This document shows positions 30,026 to 39,196 of a DNA stretch of 52,500 nucleotides, one piece after another. Below the pieces are notes generated by a model. That model saw only the letters and a program-made list of their open reading frames with translations. It was not told where the DNA came from and did not search any database. The translations under genes and the position numbers were made by a program. Location of the stretch: positions 1-52,500 of the forward strand of contig BLSF01000060.1 of the NCBI GenBank assembly GCA_012862575.1. The letters run 5' to 3'. Numbering within the stretch: position 1 is the stretch's first letter; the number at the start of each line of letters is the position of its first letter. Origin of the DNA: Parietichytrium sp. I65-24A. Lineage: Eukaryota; Sar; Bigyra; Thraustochytrida; Thraustochytriidae.

Positions 30026-31828
30026 TTATCCCCAGTAATGCATTTCCACTAGCTTGCTCAAATCGATCACGATAACGCTGATATCGTCGTGCTTAGACCT
30101 CCGGGCCCTGCCAGCTTTCAGAGCTTTAAGCTGTGGGGCAGTCATGCCATGCGCCTTTGCCGCCCGTTTTAAAGCTTCTTCCACTAGAACCTCTGTGGCA
30201 TCGGCAGGGGAACCGCCTGGCTTGCGTAATTCCTTGCTCGCAATATCCACCGCTTCCTGACTGGACATGAGGTCCCAGAGCCCGTCTGTGGCCATGATTA
30301 GAAATTCGTCAACGCCTTTGTGAAGCGTTCGGACCTGGACTTCCGGGGTGGAGGTGATGTATGGGGGAGTGTAAGGTGGCGGGACATATCTTCCAGCGGC
30401 GGCATCTTCGCCGGCGCTGCGCATAAACTCTGAATATTTTAGATAAAAGTCCCCAAATGCCCGAGTGGGCTGGAGCTTACCTTTGATGTAGCACTGGTCC
30501 GGGTTATCAGCGCGACAGATCACCACATCCTTTTCACCGGGGTGGTTCTTCTCCAAAGCTTGCCGCTCCCGGGTCTCGCGACAGTTGTGATCATTACTCA
30601 TGTCGATTGCCACAAATTCTGACTTGCCCGAGCCAGCTTCGTCTTCGGAAGGCGTCCCTGTGAGCATGCGAACAGCGTTTACAAACGGGTTCTTGGAGTT
30701 TTGGGATCCATCTGCAGCTTGAGGGTTCGCCACGCCAGACTTGCTCACGGTGGCACCGCTGGTACCAGAGGAAGGGCCGTTGCCAGCAGACAAAGTGCTC
30801 CCTGAGGCCACGGCCTGTTTGGATGCAGCTGCGTCAGATTTTACGGTCTCAAATGCAGACGAGAGATCGTCAAACTTGCGCCCGCGCCCGAGCTCTGCTT
30901 GCTTTAATTCATAAATTTGATTCAAGAGCTTGGCTCGCAGAGCCTCCGCAAGCTCGGGGCTGATCTCCTCACCTACACTGTCTTTAAGTGCGGCTTGCCC
31001 CATCAGCTCGTCCATATTCCAGCCGTGGAGATCCACATCTGCTTCAGCCGACATCTTTTGAGAACCGGCTCGTTTAGTCGCATTCTTTTCGAGGGAGGTG
31101 GAGGCTTCGTAGCCACCCCGATTCACAGCAAGAACAGCTCTTGAATCTCCAGCGTTCGCTACAAACAAAACTCCGTCAACCACAAGAGTGCCGAGGGCAC
31201 ATGACCCCGCTCGGGTATCCCGTCCGAAGCCAAGCTCAAATGCGCCGAACACCTTGGTCATGTATTGCCGATCGGTCCGTTCAAAAGCAGATTTCAGAGC
31301 TTTCGTGACCGTCCTTCGGTCAATTCTGCCTTCGTACAGTCCCATGTCGTCGTTACTAAAGGACTCGCCCACGTGAAAAGCCATGGTCTTCGCTACGTTG
31401 AGGTGCAGCGTCTTGCTTGCGTAGTCAGAGCACTGCCAACCGCCATGCCCGTCAAAAACGGAAAACCACCAGGCACCATTGTTCAGCCTCTCCATGTAAC
31501 ACCGATCTTCAATGGGTTTATTCGCGGGGTATTGTTTAATGCTCGCAACGGTAGAATTCTGGTCGCTCTCTAAATTCACCGACGCGGTCGCAGCGGGCGC
31601 AGCTGCTTTTGACAAACTCCAATCCTGCATACTCACCACGTACGCACTACTCACCACCATTGCAGTCACTGCCAGCTTCGAGGACACCGTGTACCCATTT
31701 TTCTGGCCTTCTTGTCTGATGCGTCTCCAAGTGCCAATCCGACGAGCGTTTCGGACAGTATGTACGCCTAGCGGACGACCCAGCCCGAGCCCCGTCCCGA
31801 AGGGAGTCATCTTGGCTGCCACTCTCAT
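30026..31828 (-). CDS. PP2C-family protein phosphatase, pyruvate dehydrogenase phosphatase-like (600 aa)
   Basis: The first ATG is 31828 (MRVAAKMTPF); a second at codon 7 is possible. The N-terminus is Arg-rich and free of acids, like a mitochondrial presequence, and is followed by a hydrophobic segment at about 50-66 (SSKLAVTAMVVSSAYVV). PP2C motifs: NKPIEDR 103-109, FDGHGG 125-130, NAGDSRAVL, TRAFGD, ATDGLWD and a C-terminal DDISVIVIDL, giving the metal-binding aspartates. The SNDHN...LEKNHPGE segment and TPPYITSTPEV are typical of the PDP branch. About 170 residues of helical then Ser/Gly-rich sequence are inserted between the GDSR strand and SNDHN. A metal-dependent Ser/Thr phosphatase of the mitochondrial inner membrane or matrix is likely; its substrate is inferred only. 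Confidence 0.92.
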   Translation of the reverse strand: MRVAAKMTPFGTGLGLGRPLGVHTVRNARRIGTWRRIRQEGQKNGYTVSSKLAVTAMVVSSAYVVSMQDWSLSKAAAPAATASVNLESDQNSTVASIKQYPANKPIEDRCYMERLNNGAWWFSVFDGHGGWQCSDYASKTLHLNVAKTMAFHVGESFSNDDMGLYEGRIDRRTVTKALKSAFERTDRQYMTKVFGAFELGFGRDTRAGSCALGTLVVDGVLFVANAGDSRAVLAVNRGGYEASTSLEKNATKRAGSQKMSAEADVDLHGWNMDELMGQAALKDSVGEEISPELAEALRAKLLNQIYELKQAELGRGRKFDDLSSAFETVKSDAAASKQAVASGSTLSAGNGPSSGTSGATVSKSGVANPQAADGSQNSKNPFVNAVRMLTGTPSEDEAGSGKSEFVAIDMSNDHNCRETRERQALEKNHPGEKDVVICRADNPDQCYIKGKLQPTRAFGDFYLKYSEFMRSAGEDAAAGRYVPPPYTPPYITSTPEVQVRTLHKGVDEFLIMATDGLWDLMSSQEAVDIASKELRKPGGSPADATEVLVEEALKRAAKAHGMTAPQLKALKAGRARRSKHDDISVIVIDLSKLVEMHYWG

Positions 31829-32048
31829 CGCCTCAACAACGTTCGCTGTCGATTCCTTCCGACAAATCTGCAGCAAGAAATGCCCTCGAGCACTGCTCTC
31901 CAATTGTATCTGACTCCCGTTGCTTCTATAGCTCTAGAGCTAGAGCTCCTCCTGAAAGCAAGACAGCTTTTCTGAGCCCGAAAGGACCGATATCTCTATT
32001 CGTTTCCAGTTCAACAAAAGATATCGCGTCTTCAACGTTGTTGCACTA

Positions 32049-32078
32049 TTTCACCCTCTTTCACCCTCTTTCACCCTC
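32049..32078. repeat. TTTCACCCTC decamer, three tandem copies
   Basis: Three perfect tandem copies about 220 bp upstream of the PP2C start codon; on the gene's strand it reads GAGGGTGAAA. Confidence 0.9.
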
Positions 32079-33164
32079 GAGCGCCGATCAGTCAAATACT
32101 CAAATTGATTGTCTCACACCGGAAACACAAACTCCGCCACCACCGCAACGCTTTCTGAATTCTGATTTTCTCTTTCGCCAATCTTCCGAACCACAACTTC
32201 TCCAACCGCCCGCTTCTCCTTTCACTCACACAAAATATATAGATGTTTGTTTATATATATCCAACCTCGAGCAGACCGCGTCAACCGTGCCACCGCAGTC
32301 CTACACGCCTCTTTAGAGAATATCCTAACTGACACCTCAAGCGCTGCTCCGTGCTGTGTCTGAGGACCTCGGAAGTCGTCCGCGCGGACACTTTGTGCGA
32401 ACTTGTGTTCTGCTAAGAGTGACCGTAGCTGTTGCTATGGGAAATTGGAAAAACAAGGCTCGCTCTTACAGAGTCGAAGTAGGCGAAGGGTAGGGAAGCG
32501 CGGAGAACAGCTCTTTGATCGCCACAAGGAACAACTATTGTTCGTTCAAAGGCCAGCGGAACCAAAAAGAGAAGGACGATTGAGAACCCTTCCGCAAACA
32601 TGGTTCTGCACAGCTCTGTTTAGTTCGTTGTCAAGATCTGGGCTTCTAGATTTCTATTTTGTTTATTCTCTTATCTCTTCGATAATGTATCAACTTTGCA
32701 ACTTCTTAACTTCTCGCACGAGCTTCTGTTCCCAAAACAAAACAAAAAAACGAACAACAAATTCGATGAACAAAAGGAGCAGTCAATAACAAATATCCCC
32801 AACTAAGCTAATCCTACTATGATGTGTCCAATCCCCACCTGTCAGTCCTACTTCTCTTCCTATCAACCTTAGCAATGCCAGCTCTCCCTACGTTAGAACT
32901 CAATAGGCCTTTACTAAAGCCCCGAGATAGTACTGATTAGCGAACGTACCGGGACGTATGGCCATTAGCTCATTCGCTAGCACCCACGTAACCTGGCAAG
33001 CCAACCTCTTAGGCCGGAGTAAAAAAGTGCTAGCTGTTACCGCACCAGACAGAGAATGCATGCGCGTACTGACTGTGAGAGCGAGTACAGAGCTACGGGG
33101 ACAGTCTAGCTGCGGGGCTTAGGTGTGTGATACATTGGAGTGTGCGCAGTAGCGGAGTTTCGTG

Positions 33165-33195
<31 letters not shown>
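33165..33195. repeat. GATT tetranucleotide repeat
   Basis: About seven GATT units followed by their reverse complement (GATCAATC). Confidence 0.9.
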
Positions 33196-33497
33196 CAATC
33201 TAACCAATCTTTTTATTGAGGAGCGTTGGTTGCTTTGGAGTTGGACAAAGTGTGAGGGTGTGTGACGAGTTTGCGAGTTGTATGACGGGGCTCGCACAAG
33301 TGGGATTGGAGTTTGCATTTGCATTTGCATGAAGGCTGAGTTTGCTGTTGCGCAGGAGTTTTAGCCGGTCCCGGTCCCGGTCGTGGGAGTCGTGCAAGGA
33401 CCGGAGTCGCGAGACTGTGAAATTTGAAAAGGAGAGTTTGCATTAGGTTGGTGCCGGCAATAAGCGCCGGAGGTAACTGTTAATTGTTAACTGGAAA

Positions 33498-35015
33498 ATG
33501 GCACTCAAACGGCCGTCATTGTCGACGCTCCACCAGGTGAATACCTCTCGCGGCCAATCGGAGGACCCGGAAGAAAGGGAAGAGTTCCTGACCCACCCGT
33601 CCCACGCGGACAATTCGCCGCCTGTTGTTTCGCAGTCGCGGGAAAGGTGTTCGAGGCCTTCCTGTGGCTTCAGCACCCTTCGGTCATGTCCGGGGCTTTG
33701 CCGCTCAGAAGGATTTATGCTCCGGAACGAGGACACACCTTTGCAAGTTGAGATGTACTTGGTGTGCTCCGCAGCGACTATTTTGCTAATACGCATTAGC
33801 TTGTACGCGACAGGATATCCCCAGCTCGGCGGAAACGGAATCCACATCGCGCACATGCTTTGGGGCGGGCTTTTAATGTTCATAGCGCAGATGGTCTCCT
33901 TCGCGTTTATCGGGAGACACGTGCAGCGCTTCTCCGCGGTAATCGGAGGGATTGGCTTTGGGGCATTCATTGATGAGCTGGGCAAGTTCATCACGTCCGA
34001 TAATGACTACTTTTTCAAGCCTACACCATTTTTGCTTTACATTGGGTTTTGTGTCATGTTTGTGGTTCTAAAGCTAGTCGAGCCAATGTTCAACCCTCAG
34101 CGTTTCAGCAAGTACGAGAACCTTGCAAACGCTCTGAACTTGATGAGTGTGTACTCCACTGTCGGTCTGTCGAAGGAGTCCAGGCTGGTGCTTTTGGAAC
34201 TATTGGAGCATTCGGACCAAGACCATCCCGTCGTGCAACCGCTAAAGGATTACGTGCATTTGCCCATCAGCGCTTCGGGTATCTCGATGTCGCGCGAGCA
34301 CTACTACCTGAGCTTTAGGCGTTGGATCTCCATCCAGTATGGCAGTTTCGTTCGGAACAAGTACACCACGTATTGTGTAAACGCATTCTTCATCCTGCAG
34401 TGTATGACCCAAATTTTGGATCTGTCCTATCTGTTCATTGACGGCAGTTACTACCGTACAATCGACCCTGAAACGGGGAAAAAAGCCGACAACGCCGAGC
34501 AGGCTGAAGGCCAAGGCGGCTTCGTGCAGCACTTTTTGGACTCCCCGTTGATGAACTTTTTGCGCGATATGGCCAGTGGCGAAATTTCAGACTCTCTTTT
34601 GCACGAGCAAACGGACCACGTTACCAAGTTGCACATCTTTCAAGTTATTGCAGTGACCATCTCTGCGTTGTGCGTGCTGTTTGGTGTATATTACTTGAGC
34701 TTTTCTTGCTCTTGTCGGCACCGGACCCCACCCGGTGTCTCGCACACCGTTATCCGCTTCTCTCCGTCAGATGTGCTTTGGACGCGCCGGAAGCGCGCGT
34801 TTGTTTGGTTTCGTCGCTCGATGCTAGTTCGCTTGTTCATCTCGGACTCTTTGGCGCTCTATCACTCGCAATTTACAGCGTTTGGCGACGTCATTTTCAC
34901 CCTTTCCATCGTCCTCGCGCTAAGCTTTATGGTGAACCAAGAAGAGTCTTCTGAGCGCATGCGCCGTCTCTCAGCAAGCGGAACTCTCGAAGACATGGAG
35001 CTCGCGCCGCTTTGA
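33498..35015 (+). CDS. Polytopic membrane protein resembling a bacterial hypothetical family (505 aa)
   Basis: ATG 33498, single exon. The first 80 residues are Ser/Pro-rich and cytosolic. Helices follow at about 85-107 (MYLVCSAATILLIRISLYA), 115-138 (MLWGGLLMFIAQMVSFAF), 145-160 and 172-192. The most conserved-looking text is GYPQLGGNGIHIAHMLWGG and GGIGFGAFIDELGKF followed by ITSDNDYFFKP, a combination I associate with uncharacterised membrane proteins of actinobacteria and other bacteria. A cytosolic region (about 200-300) separates a second group of helices (about 305-330, 385-410 and 465-490). No catalytic motif can be named, though the Asp/Glu/Lys of IDELGKF and H in HIAHMLW are candidates. 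Transfer from bacteria is possible but unproven; the N-terminal extension looks eukaryotic. Confidence 0.85.
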   Translation: MALKRPSLSTLHQVNTSRGQSEDPEEREEFLTHPSHADNSPPVVSQSRERCSRPSCGFSTLRSCPGLCRSEGFMLRNEDTPLQVEMYLVCSAATILLIRISLYATGYPQLGGNGIHIAHMLWGGLLMFIAQMVSFAFIGRHVQRFSAVIGGIGFGAFIDELGKFITSDNDYFFKPTPFLLYIGFCVMFVVLKLVEPMFNPQRFSKYENLANALNLMSVYSTVGLSKESRLVLLELLEHSDQDHPVVQPLKDYVHLPISASGISMSREHYYLSFRRWISIQYGSFVRNKYTTYCVNAFFILQCMTQILDLSYLFIDGSYYRTIDPETGKKADNAEQAEGQGGFVQHFLDSPLMNFLRDMASGEISDSLLHEQTDHVTKLHIFQVIAVTISALCVLFGVYYLSFSCSCRHRTPPGVSHTVIRFSPSDVLWTRRKRAFVWFRRSMLVRLFISDSLALYHSQFTAFGDVIFTLSIVLALSFMVNQEESSERMRRLSASGTLEDMELAPL

Positions 35016-35415
35016 AAAATTCTCCCTGTAAACTGTTCCTGAACAACTATCCCACGATCCTGAATGCACAATTGAAATTTTCCCTCAACGTGCCCTCAAC
35101 ACATAAAATATGATCAAACAGAACACCTCTTTTTCGTTGCTGTGCTTATGGATTTTTTCAATCTTTCAAAATCTTTGCCTTATCCAGGTCCCTTTCCCCT
35201 GTAGCATCTTGAACGCTATCGCCTGGCCAGTACCCGCCGCCACTGCTATTTTGCAATCGAACTCGCAGTCAGTCAGTAAGTGTACACACTCCATAGTCTA
35301 CAAATTCTACAAGTCCACAACGAGTTGGACTAACTTTCATTCTCTGTCAGACAGAATCACGAAAGGCCAAAACATTTCAGAAGGATAGATTGACTCACTC
35401 GCTGCGTCTGAAACG
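35016..35415. other. Intergenic, 0.4 kb
   Basis: Spacer between two plus-strand genes. A frame 35110-35388 is hydrophobic by chance; nothing supports a gene. Confidence 0.5.
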
Positions 35416-36097
35416 ATGCGAGAAGCACTGATATCGGGCTCGTTTGCTGCCACCGGGGCGGTCTTTGGAAAGGTAAGTGCACGTGTCGTCTCGACTTTGC
35501 AGAAGATGTGACCGCAAGAGAGCTATGCTAAGGAGAAAAACAAAACAAAACGTTGCTTGGCTTGGCTGCAGGCAGCCTTCGGCGAAGACCTTGCGCGGGA
35601 GTTGTTTTCGAGTGCTGTCAATGTCGCGGGACTGGGAGCGGGGGAGAATACGACGAAATTTGTGAGTGAATGGAGGAGTTTTCGAGTGCTTGACGCTGTG
35701 AGCAGAATGCTGATGACCTGGTGGACAGTTGCGCAGGGAGAGGCCGCCGTGCGAGCAGTCTGCTTGGTAGCGATGCTCCTTTGCAACGCATACATGATTC
35801 ACTTTTACGTCAAGGTGAGTTGACGTTGCGCTGCGGGAAGGAAACCGCCTGTTACACGCGGCTGACATTGTTTGTTTGTGTGGCGGGATGGAACTTCTTC
35901 AGGCCCTCTCGGCGTCCGGTTCATTGGTTGGAACGGTGACGAACACTGGCGTTAATATCATACTGTCATCAACTTTTGGAGCCCTTTTGTTCGGCGAGCG
36001 ACTTGGGCCGATATGGCTTCTTGGCGCCGTTCTTACCCTTGGCGGAATTTTTGTCATACAGCTCTCTCAGCAGCGAGAGAAGGTAAAAACGACTTGA
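35416..36097 (+). CDS. TMEM42/EamA-like four-helix membrane protein (164 aa, three exons)
   Basis: Exons 35416-35472, 35572-35814 and 35903-36097, all phase 0, with donors GTAAGT and GTGAGT (introns 99 and 88 nt). The first exon encodes only 19 residues (MREALISGSFAATGAVFGK), so the gene is not visible as one ORF. Helices: ALISGSFAATGAVFGKAAFG, VRAVCLVAMLLCNAYMIHFYV, SLVGTVTNTGVNIILSSTFGALLFGE and WLLGAVLTLGGIFVIQLS. The order, the length and the GALLFGE...GGIFVI ending match TMEM42, a half-size member of the drug/metabolite (EamA) superfamily that probably works as a dimer. Its substrate is unknown. The stop is 180 bp from that of the convergent Costars gene. Confidence 0.85.
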
Positions 36098-36277
36098 GAG
36101 AAGAGCGAAACAAAGAGAGATACAAGCTCAATTACTTGCTCAAAGGGATTATGTGTACAAATCAAATGAAAAGCCATATTTCTGCCCACGCTGCTCCTTT
36201 CTATCAGCCTGGGCATAGTACAATCACAATGAAGAGCTGCAGCTTCGTGTGTAAGAGACTATTTTAAAAGTGCAAAA

Positions 36278-39196
36278 TTAACGTGCCAGCGTTCCTAGTG
36301 GACCCATAAACGGATCATTGAACTGTCTCTGGCCGCCAGGACCCCCAGGACCCCCCGGACCACCTGGGCCTCCTGGACCGCCGCCAAATGGTGGCGGGCC
36401 TCCGGGGCCTCCTCCAAACTGCGGCGGTGGTCCACCTGGCCCACCAAATGGTGGACCGCCAAGGCCGCCGAATGGTGGCGGACCATCAAATTGAGGAGGC
36501 CCGCCGGGACCACCAAAAGGAGGTGGACCTCCTGGCCCTCCAAACGGTGGCGGGCCATCGAATTGAGGCGGAGGACCACCACCGCCAAATGGCGGACCAC
36601 CAGGACCACCACCGCCAAATGGTGGACCACCAGGGCCACCACCACCACCAAATGGCGGACCACCTGGACCACCTCCACCAAATGGCGGACCACCTGGACC
36701 ACCTGGACCGCCTCCTGGCGGGCCAAAGTCAAATGCGTCGTTCCCACCCCCGAATGGTGGCGGGCCGCCAGGGCCTCCACCGAACTGAGGCGGTGGACCA
36801 CCTGGACCTCCTGGACCACGGGGTGGTGGACCACCTGGTGGACCACCTGGTGGACCACGAGGAGGTGGGCCACCGAATGGCGGACCTCCAGGACCGCCTG
36901 GTCCACCGCCAGGAGGTCCAAAGTCGAATGGATCATTGCCACCACCACCACCACCACCAAACGGAGGAGGTGGTGGACCTCCAGGGCCACCGCCACCTGG
37001 AGGTCCAAAATCAAATGCTTCGTTTCGTGGGGGAGGCGGTGGCATCCCGCCACCTCCGAATCCACCTGGAGGACCACCACCTCCAAACCCACCTGGAGGA
37101 CCACCGCCAGGAGGACCAAAGTCGAATGGATCAGGTTCGTCCCGGAAGCCACCGCCACCGCCGCCAAATTGTCCTCCACCACCGCCACCGCCGCCAAACT
37201 CATCATCGCCGCGGTCCATTGCGCGCAATGGCCTAGCAACCGGAGCTCCAGGACCGAGAGGTGGGCCGCCTTCAGAGTCTTGGAACCCGAAGCCACCGCC
37301 GCCACCTCCTCCGAACTCAGAGCGCTCCGGCCTCTCGGGAGCAGCAGGTTTTGGTGTAGACGAGAAGCCTGGCATCTGGTTGAGCTGCGAGAGGAGACCT
37401 TTAATGCGCCCGGTGCCCAGCTCTCCAGCGGACTTGCGCTTGTTGGCACTCGCCCCGGACTCGGAAGGATTCCTATTGAACGCCTTGGCGATGGAAGTGA
37501 TCCCCCGGCGTGGTTTTAATGTAGGTCCACGAGCATGAACAGAGTTGCGTTTGGGGTTGTTGAAGGCCTTGGCTGTGGAGAGCACACCTTTGCGCTGATT
37601 GATGACTTTAGCTGAGACGCGGTCTTGGAAAGTACCCTTGGGCTTTGGATAGTTGTCGTTTGCTGGGCGTCGCGCGTTAGGTGGCGGCCGAGCTGGGCCA
37701 CCACCTCTTGCGTCAAGGGCGGCTGCTGCACGGCCGCGAGCAGAGTCTCTTACTTTGTCCTGGTTCCTGCCGCGATCGTCGCGACGTGAGCGGTCATCGC
37801 GATTCGAACGGTCATCGCGACGGTTGCGCTCGTCACGTTCACGCTGTGCTTGGCGCTCTCGCTCGGCCCGCTCTTTGGACCTTCTGCGTGCATCGCGTTC
37901 TTCGATTTCCATTCTTCGGCGGTACTCGCGCTCACGACTGTCCAACGTCGATCCGCTGCTCTGCGACGGCGACTTGGACCTTCGTCGGTTGTTTGCAGGT
38001 CGTGCAGGAGGCTGGTCGCGACGAGGAGCACTTGGCTTGCTGAATCCACTGCTACTGTTGTTGCTGCTGTTCCCTGGCTTTGGAATAAAACTAAAGTTGG
38101 TCGGGAGCGGAACATAGTTGTTCTTGCGCTGCGCCTTCAGGGGGTCGTTTTTGTTGGATCGAGGCCTGTATCGGGTGCTCATGCCACGCGAGCTACCACC
38201 TCCACCGAAACCAAGCGCCACGGACATGCGGTTCAGAAGACCGCGAGGTTTCGGCGACATGGGCGGCGAAGCGTAATAGTCATCTCTGTCGCTGTAATTG
38301 TCTGGTGAATTCCGACGCTGTGGGGGAGAAGGAGCGGGCGGTTTTTTAGGTTGTGACGGCGCATCATCAGACCAGCCGCTTCCGGCGGTCTTGAATGTGC
38401 GATTTGAGACACGTTTAGGTGGTGGGACGCGCTGGGCGGGTTTTTGTAGTGGTCTGGCACTTGGTGCGCGAGGGCCGCTACTTTGGGAGGAATAGTTGTC
38501 ACCTCCCTTGAGCAAGCTAGGGTCCAGACCTTCCAGCTCCATCTTTTGTCTAACTGCACCGATCGGAATGCCTGCCCTGAGCATCTTTTCAAAGGGGGCA
38601 ACAGCATCGCTGCTTACTCCTGTGTTTGCAAGCTGTTTGCTGCTGCCACCGCCGCCGCCGCCATTTCGGTAACTAGCGTCCTCATATCCTCGGCCGGCGG
38701 GGGCATACTCTGAGGTTCCATAGTCTGTCCTGAAGTCATCGTACTGAGAAAAGTTGTCTTCAAAGCTACGGAAAGAAGCACCGTTATCAGCTTGCCGAGG
38801 TGGTGGGGGAGGGGGCCCGCCCCCGTATCCTGACCGGCCACCGCCAAACATGTTTCGAACGGACTGACGTGCCCTCCCCAGGAATGTGGAGGGCGGAGGG
38901 GGCGGAGCAGGAGGCGGTGCCATCCCGTTAAGTAGAGTGATCAAAACATGGTCGTCCTTGCCCTGAAACAGTCCGTGTCCTTCGTAGTGGACCAAGTTGC
39001 GCTTCTTGGCGCGGACCAGAATTCCAACCAATGTGTCCGAGATGTCCTGATATGCATAAAAGAGGTCTCCGAACGTTATTTGCACCTGGCCATTGCTGAG
39101 CCTCTCGCCCATTCTCTCAATTACTTCTACAAGCTTGTTAACTTCCTTCTCGACCCATGCTTGCGCCGCGACGGCGCGTTCGTCCGAGCGCGACAT
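36278..39196 (-). CDS. Costars-domain protein with long Pro/Gly-rich tail (972 aa)
   Basis: ATG 39196, single exon. Residues about 10-90 form a Costars domain (VEKEVNKLVEVIERMG, ITFGDLFYAYQDISDTLVG, LVRAKKRNLVHYEG and DDHVLITLL), a winged-helix-like actin-regulatory fold known from ABRA/STARS and Dictyostelium Costars. The rest appears disordered: poly-Pro runs (APPPPP), a Ser/Pro region, an Arg/Asp-rich block at about 440-500 (RERDERNRRDDRSNRDDR), then about 350 residues dominated by GGPGGPP/FGGGG. Four copies of FDFGPPGG lie in this tail, plus DPF tripeptides (DPFDFG twice, NDPFMG near the end). Typical Costars proteins are only 80-380 residues, so the tail is unusual. Poly-Pro suggests profilin or SH3 binding; a role in actin assembly or endocytosis is inference. 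Confidence 0.88.
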   Translation of the reverse strand: MSRSDERAVAAQAWVEKEVNKLVEVIERMGERLSNGQVQITFGDLFYAYQDISDTLVGILVRAKKRNLVHYEGHGLFQGKDDHVLITLLNGMAPPPAPPPPPSTFLGRARQSVRNMFGGGRSGYGGGPPPPPPRQADNGASFRSFEDNFSQYDDFRTDYGTSEYAPAGRGYEDASYRNGGGGGGSSKQLANTGVSSDAVAPFEKMLRAGIPIGAVRQKMELEGLDPSLLKGGDNYSSQSSGPRAPSARPLQKPAQRVPPPKRVSNRTFKTAGSGWSDDAPSQPKKPPAPSPPQRRNSPDNYSDRDDYYASPPMSPKPRGLLNRMSVALGFGGGGSSRGMSTRYRPRSNKNDPLKAQRKNNYVPLPTNFSFIPKPGNSSNNSSSGFSKPSAPRRDQPPARPANNRRRSKSPSQSSGSTLDSREREYRRRMEIEERDARRRSKERAERERQAQRERDERNRRDDRSNRDDRSRRDDRGRNQDKVRDSARGRAAAALDARGGGPARPPPNARRPANDNYPKPKGTFQDRVSAKVINQRKGVLSTAKAFNNPKRNSVHARGPTLKPRRGITSIAKAFNRNPSESGASANKRKSAGELGTGRIKGLLSQLNQMPGFSSTPKPAAPERPERSEFGGGGGGGFGFQDSEGGPPLGPGAPVARPLRAMDRGDDEFGGGGGGGGQFGGGGGGFRDEPDPFDFGPPGGGPPGGFGGGGPPGGFGGGGMPPPPPRNEAFDFGPPGGGGPGGPPPPPFGGGGGGGNDPFDFGPPGGGPGGPGGPPFGGPPPRGPPGGPPGGPPPRGPGGPGGPPPQFGGGPGGPPPFGGGNDAFDFGPPGGGPGGPGGPPFGGGGPGGPPFGGGGGPGGPPFGGGGPGGPPFGGGGPPPQFDGPPPFGGPGGPPPFGGPGGPPQFDGPPPFGGLGGPPFGGPGGPPPQFGGGPGGPPPFGGGPGGPGGPGGPGGPGGQRQFNDPFMGPLGTLAR
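36350..37330. repeat. Codon-scale GGN/CCN low-complexity region inside the Costars gene
   Basis: Nearly 1 kb of imperfect tandem GGTGGACCACC-type units, coding for the Gly/Pro tail; it generates long open frames in several shadow frames on both strands. Confidence 0.9.

Larger units (their letters stand above)
31829..33497. other. Divergent intergenic region, 1.7 kb
   Basis: Shared 5' flank of the PP2C gene and the polytopic membrane protein gene. It contains three tandem TTTCACCCTC decamers, a TATATA tract (about 32236-32261), an A-rich run at 32740-32760 and a GATT repeat. A plus frame at 32403-32789 looks like chance. Confidence 0.45.

Noticed and set aside
36295-37538. Three long open frames (His/Gln, Thr/Arg and Pro-rich) over the Costars tail
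   Set aside because: Products of the GGN/CCN repeat read in other frames; only the minus frame starts with a recognisable domain.
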